Positions 21,935 to 32,761 of a DNA stretch of 64,000 nt are shown here, one piece after another. Under the pieces are notes generated by a model. It was not told where the DNA came from, searched no databases, and was given only the letters and a program-made list of their open reading frames with translations. A program made the translations under genes and the position numbers. This DNA comes from Metaphire vulgaris (lineage: Eukaryota; Annelida; Clitellata; Crassiclitellata; Megascolecidae), in assembly GCA_018105865.1 (NCBI GenBank), contig CM030840.1, positions 7,446,006-7,510,005 on the forward strand, read 5' to 3'. The number at the start of each line of letters is the position of its first letter. The stretch's first letter is position 1.

Positions 21935-22330
21935 ATAATTATTATAATAATGTGATTTTAAGTGGTTTAGGAGGCTAAGCCTGTGTGAAAACCACTGATG
22001 TAACCATCTGCATTCAATAACCTAGTTTATCTAGATAGCCTTTGAATCCGTTCACTGTTTCAACTGTCACTCCCACCTCGTCCAAACTGTTCCATTTGTC
22101 CACAACCCTTGCACTAAAAAAAGTTTTTCTTTCTTGGACCAACCCTCTGCTTAAACAATTTGCACTTGTGGCCTCTTGTGCTGCTATAGTGTGCCAATGT
22201 AAAGAAAAGAATCGATCATATGGCACATCTACTTTCCCAGTCATTATTTTGCATGTTTCTATCAAATCCCCTCTCTCTTCTCTCCTTTCTAATGTTGTCA
22301 GTCCACAATATTGAAGTCTTTTTCGTAGCT
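21935..22330 (-). mobile_element. LINE 3' end with a conserved stem-loop
   Basis: The frame on the minus strand reads MIETCKIMTGKVDV, then FFSARVVDKWNSLD and FKGYLDKLGY and stop, which is a CR1/Rex1-like C-terminus. The 3' UTR holds AAGTGGTTTTCACAC with its inverse AAACCACTT, a perfect 9-bp stem, and ends in a TTA-type repeat. Confidence 0.8.
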
Positions 22331-22760
22331 TAAATTATGGCACCCATTGACCATCTTCGTTTAAGGCTTCTATATCTTTTTCAAGAATGGATTCCAAGCC
22401 TGAACACAGTATTCCAGATGAGGCCTTACTAATGACTTATAAAGTTTAATGATTATCTCTTAACTACATAACACATAACTACATAACAACAGGCAAATTA
22501 AACTATCTATTTAATTTAGTCAAGTAATCTGCAAAAAAACTAAAACTAAATAAATATCTTCCAAATAAAAGTAAGAATAAATTAGGCAATCATTCATAAA
22601 ATAGAAACATACTTTGGCCAATAAGTAACAAGTACCACTCTTTAACTGAAATTTTAAAACTAAAGCAGAGCATGAATTTCCAGATGGATCAAAGAATTCT
22701 TCTAATTGGATTAATTAAAGTCAAGTGTCAAATGTGAAAAACAGTTCCTTATTAACTTAC

Positions 22761-22849
22761 CCAACTTGCGTTCAACCCAATCCTCTCCAACTGTGAATTT
22801 TGCCATGTGAATTAACAAGTAATCAGGAAATGTATTCATCCGAGTGGTT
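22761..22849 (-). CDS. USP5: USP5 coding exon 14
   Basis: 89 bases encoding TTRMNTFPDYLLIHMAKFTV and GEDWVERKL. The FPDYLVIQ-type strand belongs to the catalytic core. Acceptor gtttgctatag, donor TTGG|gtaagt. Confidence 0.95.
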
Positions 22850-22920
22850 CTATAGCAAACAAAGGCCACTTTCAAATTATAACAAAATATACAGCCATAA
22901 TGCTTCATAAGTGCAGCTGT

Positions 22921-23003
22921 TTAACCCTTTACCCGTTCATTTATTTGTAACATAATGTAAAATGGACAAGTATTCTTGGGGTAAACTGGAAAAGGGTTAC
23001 GGT
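22921..23003. mobile_element. TTAA mini element, piggyBac-like
   Basis: TTTAACCCTTTACCCGTTC at the left and GGAAAAGGGTTACGG at the right. The central words AACATAATGTAAAATGGAC match the mini elements at 21711 and 23760. It lies between USP5 exons 13 and 14. Confidence 0.6.
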
Positions 23004-23157
23004 AAATATGATACCAAGCACAAATACCAATATATCAACATTAATTAGTCCTTTAGTAATATCCTGGGTACCCATTCTATTACGTACAAATGCGGGTTTT
23101 CAAATATACTTACAGTAAAGAAAGTGATTAATCTTCATATCTTCTAAAAAAACTTAC

Positions 23158-23280
23158 TTTTTTGCCATCACATAGCTTTTTGTTGCTGAACTATAAAACC
23201 TCTCCACCAAGGCAGGTGAAGTAAATGCCTCAAGACATGAGATCAGTTTGATTCTGGGCCGAACAACATCAGACGGATCT
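23158..23280 (-). CDS. USP5: USP5 coding exon 13
   Basis: 123 bases encoding DPSDVVRPRIKLISCLEAFT then SPALVERFYSSATKSYVMAK. It matches the segment VPFSSCLEAYGAPE and after in USP5. Acceptor gtcaaacag, donor AA|gtaagt. Confidence 0.94.
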
Positions 23281-23759
23281 CTGTTTGACAGATTAGATTA
23301 CTATTTACTCTTGAAAGGTAAGTGATGACAATAAGTCAATAACACAAGAATAACATAAATCACCAATTTAGAAAAATACATATCTTTGTAAAGTTCTGGA
23401 ATTTTATTATAAACTCAAAGATTTATGATATTAAGTGAATTTGACAGTATCCAAATATGAACATGCAAAGCTGAAATTCCTTATAATAAATTACATCAAA
23501 ATGAGAGCAACACTAAGATGATGACAATAAGCAAGATTAATTCTGATTTCCTTGTACCTGCAATGTTTAAAATAACTTTAGGACAGCAAGTTCAAGAAAG
23601 TTTACACACAAATTATTGGCTGAAAAATACTTTGCATTGCCAAATTTCAAAAGCATAAATTATTTAAAATATTAACTTCCACTTAAGTTGTTCTTTAAAT
23701 GTTCAGAATTAGCCAGGTTTTTTAATTATGCAAAATTACTGCATATCAAATAACTAACT

Positions 23760-23835
23760 ATCTGGATACCTGTATTTAGCTGTAACTCAACGTAAAATGG
23801 ACGAATATATTCGGGATTCCCGGTAAAGGGGTTAA
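23760..23835. mobile_element. TTAA mini element, third copy
   Basis: CTGTAACTCAACGTAAAATG to CCCGGTAAAGGGGTTAA. The left TTAA is mutated (tta-gctg). It is related to the copies at 21711 and 22921. Confidence 0.55.
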
Positions 23836-23933
23836 AATCTCAGTATTCCATGAATTTGAATGCTACTCCAGATCAAGCACGAATCCCAAACAAGATGGCA
23901 AATGAAAGGCAACCAAATAAAAAATCAACTCAC

Positions 23934-23991
23934 ATCTTCTTGCTCTGAGCTTCTAAGACTGCTTTCTTTTGTTCATATGTTGCTACATCAA
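23934..23991 (-). CDS. USP5: USP5 coding exon 12
   Basis: 58 bases encoding DVATYEQKKAVLEAQSKK, equivalent to the EYEEKKRQAEEEK helix in vertebrates. Acceptor ttgttatag, donor AT|gtgagt. Confidence 0.9.
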
Positions 23992-24152
23992 CTATAACAA
24001 TTACCAAGACAAAGTTCACCTTAGCTATGCATCAACACAGAAGCCAAAAGTTCAAACAAATCTCTCAAGATTACTCAAACATTCTCAAATGCAAAACATT
24101 CTTTAGCTATTAGCACAACAAATGTCTTTTAATACAACACAACCATGCTCAC

Positions 24153-24306
24153 TGTTGTTGATGGCTTTATCGAGTGGAACTGGGAGTGACAGAACATTCT
24201 CATTTCGGTAAACATACTTGACTTTGTGAGATTCGCTGCATTCAATGCGGTCTTCCAAACCAAATTTCAGACAATCTGTGGGGCAAGCTGATCCCCTACT
24301 GTTGCG
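24153..24306 (-). CDS. USP5: USP5 coding exon 11
   Basis: 154 bases encoding RNSRGSACPTDCLKFGLEDR and, further on, VKYVYRNENVLSLPVPLDKA. It matches the palm region after the QQDA box. Acceptor ctttcag, donor AACA|gtgagc. Confidence 0.94.
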
Positions 24307-24560
24307 CTGAAAGATTAATGCAATAACACCTATTGAGAACCCTCAAAAAACCTTAAGACCATTATTATTATTATAATTATTATAAAGAATTTGAAAAATT
24401 TCGATGTATTTAATATTTCAATGTTTCATCATGCTGAGGTCAGCACGACACTTCCATTAAAGACAAATTCAATGCTAATGTTTAGATTCACCTGCATTAT
24501 TCAGCTTAATCTATGAATTACCAAAAAATATATACAGTGAAATTTACTTAACATATATAC

Positions 24561-24674
24561 CTCAACATTTGTTATCAGATGCTGCAAAAACTCAACAACA
24601 TCTTGCTGACGATTGGAGGAGAATTCCTGATGACCGCGTCCAATCAAAGTGCGAAACATCTGAGGACGAATGCT
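24561..24674 (-). CDS. USP5: USP5 coding exon 10
   Basis: 114 bases, phase 0 at both ends, encoding SIRPQMFRTLIGRGHQEFSS and NRQQDVVEFLQHLITNVE. The NRQQDAxEF motif is the second conserved box of the USP catalytic domain. Acceptor ccttttag, donor GAG|gtatat. Confidence 0.95.
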
Positions 24675-25393
24675 CTAAAAGGTCAAAGGTAAAATCTATC
24701 TACTACTCATAACTACTGATCTTGGGAAACTAACGATCCTCCCTCTCCAACTGAATCCAAATGGATCCCAGTCACTCAAAGCAGCAACTACTGATCTCTC
24801 TTTTAAACAGTCAATTTAGGCCAATATGTTTATGCCGCGCATTTCAATTTCCTAATGAAAGCACAAATGCTACTTCCAGTAACATATCTAAGCAAATCTT
24901 TGGCCAATTTTCACTGGAGGATATTTCATATTTTAAGCTGTTGACATTCTGTGGATCTAAAAACCAGTGAAAAGCTCAATAGTTCACTAATAAATGATAT
25001 TTCTACAATTTCAATTTACATCCATCTCAAATTGTAGCCAAGTCTGCTACAATCCAACTGAAGGTCTGCATATCATCATTTTACTTTTGTCTTAATTTGT
25101 ATCCAGTTGAAACTTAACTTGACTTAGCCTTGTTTGAAACACAAAATGCCAACAATCATGATTTTGTGCAAGCATACAATGAACATAACTCAGATACAGA
25201 GCTGTTTATCCCACATATCTGTTGAATATTGTGTGCAAAATGCAGCATCTCAGTCCAGTGTGGATTAAAAATATAGTCAGCAAACAATCCAAGTATACAT
25301 GAATAACAACAATAACAATAAGCTTGATTAACTGATTCTCATATAAACACTCCATGTCAAGCACTGATTCTCAACTGATTCTCATATAAGCAC

Positions 25394-25684
25394 TCTATGT
25401 CTCTATGCCATGGCACACAAGTGTGCCGCAGCAACTTTAGAAGCGTGCCGCGGCAAAATGTTGGAAAATTAATTTTTTTCTTGGACCTAGAATCTGATCA
25501 GACAGCTAATGTAAATAAGTTGCCAACTTTCTTGGCTTGTCAGCTTGGGAAAAGGAAGAGATCACAATCACAGATTAGGTTTTTTGTTTTGTTTTTTTGC
25601 TTGTCGGTTGCAGTGTGCCGTTGACTGCATGTTTCTTGGATAGTGTGCCGTGGCTGGAAAAAGCTTGGGAAGCACTGGCATAGA
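25394..25684. mobile_element. hAT-like remnant with GTGTGCCG words
   Basis: CTCTATGCCATGGCACAC at the left and GAAGCACTGGCATAGAG at the right share a perfect 10-bp inverted end. Interior words such as GTGTGCCGCGGC also occur in the hAT at 17386-18624. Just before it (25331-25400) a 30-40 base segment is tandemly duplicated. No clear target duplication was found. Confidence 0.5.
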
Positions 25685-25798
25685 GAATCAATCATCTGTT
25701 TACCTTATGCACAAGACATGTAAAGTTACAAGAACACAATTGGTTAATAATTATGATAATTGTCAAGAACAAGGCTATAAATACTTAGGAAGACATAC

Positions 25799-25868
25799 CA
25801 TAATGGTCTGATCATTTGTTGGAGGTCTTGAAAAATCACCTGATAACAGACCATGGCCAAATTTTGCC
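25799..25868 (-). CDS. USP5: USP5 coding exon 9
   Basis: 70 bases encoding AKFGHGLLSGDFSRPPTND then QTIM. The KxGHGLLSG motif is strongly conserved in USP5. It lacks the extra 23 residues found in the long vertebrate isoform. Acceptor gattttacag, donor ATG|gtatgt. Confidence 0.93.
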
Positions 25869-26006
25869 CTGTAAAATCAAACAATAAATGTATACTCCCT
25901 TCATATATACAGGAGAAAATAAAGGAAAGAAGCAATTACATGAACTAAAACAAAAGAATATGGCCAGAGATAAGGAAAGACTCCCATTGAATCTAATACT
26001 CTTTAA

Positions 26007-27071
26007 CCCATTGCAGGGGGATTTAATTTTTTCAAGTCGTCCCCAATCGGGGTATTTAATTTGGGGGAAAGGCGTTCATGTGAAAATGTGAACATACAAG
26101 TTTTAAACTTACTATATTTCAGGCTATATAGAAGCTATAAAGATGCGGTTTGCACCGTTGTTTAGCATTTTTATTGCTCTTTCGAACCATCCGTGCCAAA
26201 GAAAGAAATTTTAAGGGGTATGGTCCACCCTACAGCCCAAAATAGGACCCTCCCCAACATTTTGGTCAAATTTTGTTCCAAGCCCAATAGCAAAAATTTT
26301 TCCGCGGTAACCCCCAAACTGTGAGCGAGAACTTTGTAAAGGGGTGTAATTGGAACAGAATAATGCAAAAATTTTGAAGATTGGACAAAATTTGGAGCAG
26401 TTATGATTTTTCAAACAATATTACTCATTGCTCGAAGAAATGACAATTTTGCGAACAGATTTTCAATCTGAAAAACCGAACAACTCCGTATATTTCAGGC
26501 TGTATAGAAGCTAGAAAGATGCGGTTTGCACCGTTGTTTAGCATTTTTATTGCTCTTTCGAACCATGCGTGCCAAAAAAGAAAATTTTGGGGGTAGGTCC
26601 ACTCTACAGCCGAAAATCGGAACCCTCCCCCCAAAAAAATTTCAAAGCGCAATAGCAAAAAATTTTCAATGGTGACCCCCCAACTGTGAGCGCGAAAGTT
26701 TTAGGGCGGTGTAATTGGAACAGAATGGTGCAAAAATTTTGAAGATCTGGCCAAAATTGGCGGAGTTATGATTTTTCAAACTCCAGACTTGAGTCTTTTT
26801 CGAGGCATTTCAATGCAAAATCAACAGCAAGTTGGACGATCTTCTGCAAGTTTTCTGGCTTATATTATAGTCAACAACAGCGAAGAAAGTGCTGCCATCT
26901 ATTGAATGGCTAGTAAATAAATCGAATAGTCGCTTTTTGCGGTTTAAAACTTCAATGTCCGGAGTACACACATCCTTATGTGGCGCGCCGTGAGCAACGT
27001 TTATAAACGGCTTTACCCGTCTGAATATGATTTTCGGGCGCCGTCTTAAGACTGCGTTGCCCGGGAACAGG
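26007..27071. mobile_element. TTAA-flanked non-autonomous element, piggyBac-like, 1.07 kb
   Basis: TTAA at 26003-26006 and at 27072-27075. The ends are CCCATTGCAGGGGG and CCCGGGAACAGG. About 300 bases are duplicated inside: 26112-26410 is similar to 26486-26790, sharing GATGCGGTTTGCACCGTTGT. No transposase frame was found. Confidence 0.6.
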
Positions 27072-27436
27072 TTAACAAATTATATATTGAAGGTGCTTGA
27101 TCATACTTAATAGCAATCCCTCATTCCCATACTAACTAAGATCATGTATAGCTGTATAAAGCACACACACACACAAAATATATCAAGTTTACAAGACAAA
27201 CATACTCATCATCATTATAAAATGGCACATATTTCAATGATCATTGAAAACAAAACATTCAGTAAAAATCACAACCATATGTTGAAAACTTCATATCTAA
27301 TCTGTGAAACAGCGGCAACATTTAAATGCTTAAGTGTTATTCCATTTCAAATCATTTACTTTAACTGATCCATAAATGCTATAATATATATATATATATA
27401 TACACTGTAATTAGTTGTTTGAAAACAACAATTATA

Positions 27437-29833
27437 CAGGTCAACAAATTTTATGCAAGTCTTTGTTTCCTCTACAAATTTTGGTGAAACTAATAGATTT
27501 TGACTTGCTGAACACAACTATGTAATTAGAATTTCTGTATCACGTAAGGTTTTTAAGAAATCGACAATTTAGCATTTAGCATTGTAACGTCTTCTGCAAA
27601 ATAATCCTACAGAAGGATCTAGGCAATAATGACAAGACATGAGAAAATTTGAAATGTTTTGCTGTAGATTTTCGTTTGTAGTCACCGTCCTGTGCTTCAC
27701 GTATCAGTGACCAACAGTAGTCTCCGAGCATAGACGGACTCCACTTTCCCTGGTAGCGTTTCTCAATGCTGGCAATGTCTTTGTGAAATCTTTCACCATG
27801 TTCATCACTGACGGCGCCGAGATTGTCCGGGAAGAAGTCCAAGTGAGAATGAAGGAAGAGTATCTTCAGTGACATGTTGCATTTCATTGCCTTGTAAGCT
27901 TGTAGCAGATTTCCAACTTGTTCAACATAGTTTGGCACCTTGTAGTTGCCCAGAAAGTTAGCAACAACATCCCTGAAGGCTGTCCAGGCAACATGCTCGG
28001 CACCCTGCAGAAGGCCCTCAAAGTGACTGTCCTTGAGCATCTTTCGAATCTGTAGGCCAACAAAAACGCCTTCTTTTATTTTAGCATCACTGGTGCGTGG
28101 AAACCTCTGTCGTAAGTATGTAAAGGCTTCACTTTCTTTGTTCATTGCTTTGACAAAGATTTTCATTAACCCAAGTTTGATGTGCAAAGGTGGGAGATAA
28201 ATGTTCTTCAGATCAACGAGAGGATCATGTTTAACGTTCTTCTGTCCTGGAACCAAGTCCCTGCGAGGTGACCAGACCTTTCTCACATAATGTGATTCTC
28301 TAGCTCGGCTGTCCCACTCGCAAAGAAACCAGCAGTACTTGGTGTAGCGCTGTAACCTAGCTGCAGACCGAGTAGAATTGCAACAACTTTCAGATCTCCA
28401 CATATATTCCAGTTGTACCTTGAGTATTCTATGTGTTTCAACAGCAGCTGCATGTTCTCATATGTTTCCTTCATGTAAGCAGCATGTCCAATGGGTACTG
28501 AAGGGTATGAATTGCCATTGTGCAGCAAAACAGCCTTTAAACTTAACAGCGAAGAGTCAACAAAAAGTCGCCATTCGGATGGATTGTGCTTACAGCCGAA
28601 AGCAATCCATCAATGTCAATGCAAAAAGTAAGACTGTCGATTTTTTTGAAGAATCGAGTCAAGTCTTCATGCCGTTTACGAAATACTGAAATTTTTGTAC
28701 CTGGAGAGAGCAGATTCCATCCTTGCAACCTAGATCCAAGCAATTCTGCTTGATTTTTTGACAAATCTAAGTCTCTGACCAGATCATTGAGCTCTGCCTG
28801 AGAAATCAAATGAGGATTGCTGGATGTCGATGGCTCAAACTCTGGGTCTTCCGTAGCTGAATCATCAACTATCTGCAGCATTTCATCTGTCTCTGCATGC
28901 TCGTCCTCGTCCTCCAGTGTCCAAAACTCCGGGGTGGGGGGTCTGGAACAGGAAGACTCTCGTCGTGTGGAACTGGTCTCATTGCCGAGGCAAGGTTAGG
29001 ATACTCAATAGACTTCCTATTCTTTGAAGAAAATCCTGTAACATTCGTCATGCAGAAATAGCAATCCGTTACATGATTATTCTGCTGCCTCCATATCATT
29101 GGTATGGTGAATGGCATAGATGGACGCTTACCTGCAAGCCAAGCTCGCAGACTGGTAGCACAAGATGAACAACATATACGAGGTGCCCATACTTTGTCCT
29201 GGTCGCCAATTTTGCATCCAAAGTATAACTCATATCCTTTCTTTATGATTGCTGTCATACTCCGCTTCTTGATTTCAACGTAAACTCTCCACAGATGTAG
29301 CAGAACGTGTCACTGCTATTGCGACATCGACGCGACATTTCAGAAACTTTAATTAAATTAGTTAATATATTCAATTCACAGCCTTTAACTACCGGTAAAC
29401 AGTTATATCTCATCAAATAGAAAGACTGCAGCTGCTTCCTAGTGCTGCTTGGTATTTATATAGGACTGCATAACCATAGCAACAATACATGCTAGGCATG
29501 TAGTCTTTAATACAGGTTTGGGTGCGTCTGGGCATGTCTGGACATGCCTAATTATACTAATTTTCAAAATCCATGTAGTTAAGTGAGCCAGCAGTGCATA
29601 TTACATCTGTTATGGCAATCACATAAGATTCTTGCCTAACCTGAATACCCATAACTCAGATAACTCTTGAAAACCACGATTTTAAAATTCTTATAATTTT
29701 AAAATTTAAAATCAGCTTTTTCTCAAAAAACTTACGTGATAGGAAAATTTCAAAATTATTCCTGTAATCAGCATGACAAAATCTACCTGGAACACCAGAA
29801 ATTGCACAGGAAACAAAAACCTTGTTGACCAGT
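27437..29833 (-). mobile_element. DNA transposon with long imperfect TIRs, superfamily not assigned
   Basis: The left 120 bases, from GGTCAACAAATTTTATGC, are imperfectly inverted in the right 120, which read out as GGTCAACAAGG, TTTGTTTCCTGTG, TAGATTTTGTCATGCTGA and ATCACGTAAG. The only coding sequence inside is the broken minus-strand ORF at 27576-29258. I could not define a target duplication; the flanks are both AT-rich (attata on the left, tttaattata on the right). Confidence 0.75.
27576..29258 (-). pseudogene. Transposon-encoded protein, probable transposase, with frameshifts
   Basis: In order: 29258-28930 encodes YELYFGCKIGDQDKVWAPRI and a Cys-rich block ending DCYFCMT; then an acidic linker; then SQAELNDLVRDLDLSKNQAE; then VDSSLLSLKAVLLHNG; then NWNICGDLKVVAILLGLQLG; then YTKYCWFLCEWDSRARESHY; then DLKNIYLPPLHIKLGLMK; and near the end SDEHGERFHKDIASIEKRYQ. 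I recognise this as a repeated protein family found in many invertebrate genomes, usually left unnamed. Frame changes near 28935, 28600 and 28340 join these blocks, so this copy is inactive. The D-rich and E-containing blocks could form a DDE-type centre, which is inference. Confidence 0.75.
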
Positions 29834-29879
29834 GTTTAATTATAGGAAATGATGCAAGTTATAAACTATCTGCATGAAT

Positions 29880-30850
29880 CATCATCATCATCATCATCAT
29901 AACCATGGGCTCATCGCCCGTTGGTGCATATAATGCCATAATGCCGTCTCCAGCTGAGATCCAGCAGTCGCCACCGGCTTTACGTTCCTCCTCCAGCCAG
30001 GACTCGGAAGTTTGGCGAGCGCTCCATGACTCACGGCAACCCACTTCTGTGGAATGCGCTCCCCGATTCGCTGGCCGGGACTATTTCTCCTGAAACGTTT
30101 GCCAAAGAACTAAAAACGTACTTGTTCACCAGATCGTACAGTTATTAGCTGTGTGTTGATTGTACAGCGCTTTTGGTTTTGGCCGATGGCCATGTTACGG
30201 CGCTTCATAAATAGTCGAATAATAATAATAATAATGCCATCTCCACAGTTTTCTGCCATTCTTTTCTGTCCATTGCTCTGTGGCTAAGATCCTGTAAACT
30301 GCTTCCACACCATTCTTCAATATCATCACACCATTCCTTGTGTGGTCTCCCTCTCTTATTGGCACCCTCCATTATTCCAAACATTAGAACTTTGATCTTT
30401 CTGTCCTCTTTCATTCTGCATATGAGTCCAAAAAGATGGAGTTTCCTTTGTTTTACTCTTTCCAGCATGGTTTGTTTGGGCTGAATTCTCCTGTATAGTT
30501 CTTCATTTGTGATTTTTTCGACCCATCCGATTCTTAGCATTTTTCTATAACATTTTCTTTCAAAGGCTAGTATTTTTCTTTCCAAGTCTTTGGTGATGGT
30601 CCATGTTTCGCATCCATATAAAAAAACTGCTGAAGATACAGGTTTCAAGTATTTTCTTTTTTGTTTGAATGCTTATTGCTTTGCTTTTCCAGATCTTGTC
30701 CATTGCCATCAGTTGATCTAGAGCTCTTGCTACTCTTCTTGTGACCTCTTGTCTGCAGTCTAAGTCATGTGTCATATTGCTTCCAAGATAGGTGAAGTTT
30801 TCTATGTTCTCTACTTCTATTCCATGAATGCTAAACACTAAATCACTCAT
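29880..30850 (-). mobile_element. LINE 3' half, with an L2 fragment nested inside
   Basis: The minus strand reads FTYLGSNMTHDLDCRQEVTR, LYGCETWTITKDLERKILAF, then WVEKITNEELYRRI and KRGRPHKEWCDDIEEW, the usual C-terminus of a LINE polyprotein downstream of RT. The 3' UTR ends in a (GAT)n tail, which is (ATC)n on the plus strand at 29880-29900. The nested insert divides the 3' UTR. Confidence 0.8.
29946..30226 (+). mobile_element. L2-type LINE 3' end, nested insertion
   Basis: One frame reads VPPPARTRKFGERSMTHGNP, then LLWNALPDSLAG and FAKELKTYLFT. The 3' UTR is GCGCTTTTGGTTTTGGCC with an (ATA)n tail. The flanks both read aatgccat, a likely target duplication. The copy at 48640-49022 is close. 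Confidence 0.78.
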
Positions 30851-30899
30851 CTATGGGGGACTAGTCAGCTAAGCAGTACCTGCTGCTAAAAACAATTTA

Positions 30900-32700
30900 T
30901 ATACCATTGAAGAGGTAATTCCTTTGCATATCTGAAATATTTATTAATCAGAAATTTATCATTTGTTCCATAAATCCAGTCACAAGAGTACACTCACTGC
31001 CCTTCGGATATTGACCATTGCCTGGCTGATCCCACACCTTTCCTATAGCTATTTTAATCTGAGCGCCTAAAATAATCAGCTACTTTGTGCTGCTTTCATA
31101 AAAATCCAGTCACAAGAGTACACCAAAACTATTTACTGCCCATGAGCCAAACAAACTGGATGCAGCTAAAATAATTTAGTCACAATGTACAGCTATGCTA
31201 AATTTCAATTTCTGGTTTTATAAAAATAAGTATTAGTGGGTCTCAGAATTATAAAAAAATTTATTAAAAAGTTTCTGAGGTTTATCAGTCAGTGCATATT
31301 CTCTGTGAGAACAACAGAACTGAAACAGCATGAATCAAATTGGAAATATCAAACAAACCAGCAAAGCCGTCATGTAGTTTGACACAACATTTTGCTGGAT
31401 CAAAAGATCTTAACAACAAAGATCTCAAAAGCAAACTCACATCTGAACATTTAAGTTTGATCACAACATTTCTGCATTGCTGGCTTATAGAACCTCAAAG
31501 AAGATCTTAACAACAAAGATCTTACAAAGAATAGAAAAATACGAAGAACAAACTCACATCTGAACATTTAAGTCTAAAAAAGTCAGTTGGATCTGGAATA
31601 AATTTTTCACATTCCAATGAATATCTGCATTGCTGGCTTATAGAACCTGTAACATCACATAAAAATTATGGATAAGACGCACCCTCTATATAAGAATGCA
31701 GATTAATAAGTCATGCCCTTGAAAAACGTGGGGCATCATGCTCATGAATGAAGCCACATTACCAGCAAAAGGTTTTTGGTACTGACCAGAATGTGTCAGA
31801 AACCAGTTACTAAAGAAGTCAAGGAAAAAAATTGTAGGCTTCTACACTTTTTGTGTGAACTGCTCCCACAGAAGTCATCACCACATCGAAATGCGGGCTA
31901 TCATGCTCATGAATGAGCACAAAATCAAGACTTTATCACCATAAAACAATAAAATTGTAGGCTTCTACACTTTTTGTGTGGACAACTGCTCCCACAGAAT
32001 TTCTTCAAATGAAGCTTGTAACATCATCAATGTGTCAGATAAAAATGCTGCTTCTTCAATATAACCAGAATTGTCAGGGAATATTGTTTTCTTTTGTACA
32101 GAACTTGCAATACCCTTAGCAAGTAACAAATAAAATCTAATTCTACACTTTTTGTGTGGACGAACATCACCACAGCGAAATGTGGGCTATGTTCTGAATA
32201 AGCATTAACTATTCACAAAAATTTATCAGAATGTAATTGTTTTTCTCTTTTGTACTTGGGTCCAACAATGCTATAACTGCACTTAAATATTTTAACACAA
32301 CTGTTATACCGGTACATATTCTAAAATTAATTTTACTCTTAACACTAATAAATTTCTTAGATTTTGAAAACTTCAATCAGCAAGATATGATTAATAAACT
32401 GGAAAGTTGACCATCAATTAAAACTATGTAAAGATTTTTGCAATAATAATCAATAATAATAATAAAAATAAAAAAATAATATCACCATAAAAAGAATGCT
32501 TCAAACTTTAACATCATCAATGCACTATTTTCTAAAAAACTCAACAGCAGTAACAAATCAATTCCAGTAACATCACCTAACAAATTAACATTAGTTTATC
32601 AAAATACCAAACAATGTCATTTTTAACCAACTGTTATACCGAATATTCTAAAATTAATTTTACTCTTAACACTAAAAAAGTTCAACAGCAAGAGGTAATA
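30900..32700. repeat. Intron segment made of local direct duplications
   Basis: Several 20-60 base blocks occur two or three times within 1.8 kb: GTCACAAGAGTACAC (30972, 31092), TCTACACTTTTTGTGTGGAC variants (31838, 31961, 32139), CTGTTATACCG with ATTCTAAAATTAATTTTACT (32301, 32631), and an edge of USP5 exon 8 with its donor (31437, 31552). The block has no transposon ends. Confidence 0.7.
31558..31624 (-). CDS. USP5: USP5 coding exon 8, with a one-base frameshift
   Basis: 67 bases from acceptor caatgcag to donor AT|gtgagt. It reads YSLECEKFIPDPTDF and then drifts off the family. The plus-strand run of six A at 31576-31581 holds one base more than the frame allows: with five, the frame continues as conserved residues ending NVQ and the split codon AT|G joins exon 9 in phase. 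I infer a homopolymer error in the assembly, or a real frameshift allele. Part of this exon is duplicated near 31437. Confidence 0.88.
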
Positions 32701-32761
32701 ATACCATCAATTAAAACTATGGAATATAATAATAATTTAAAAATAAAAAAATAATAATAAT

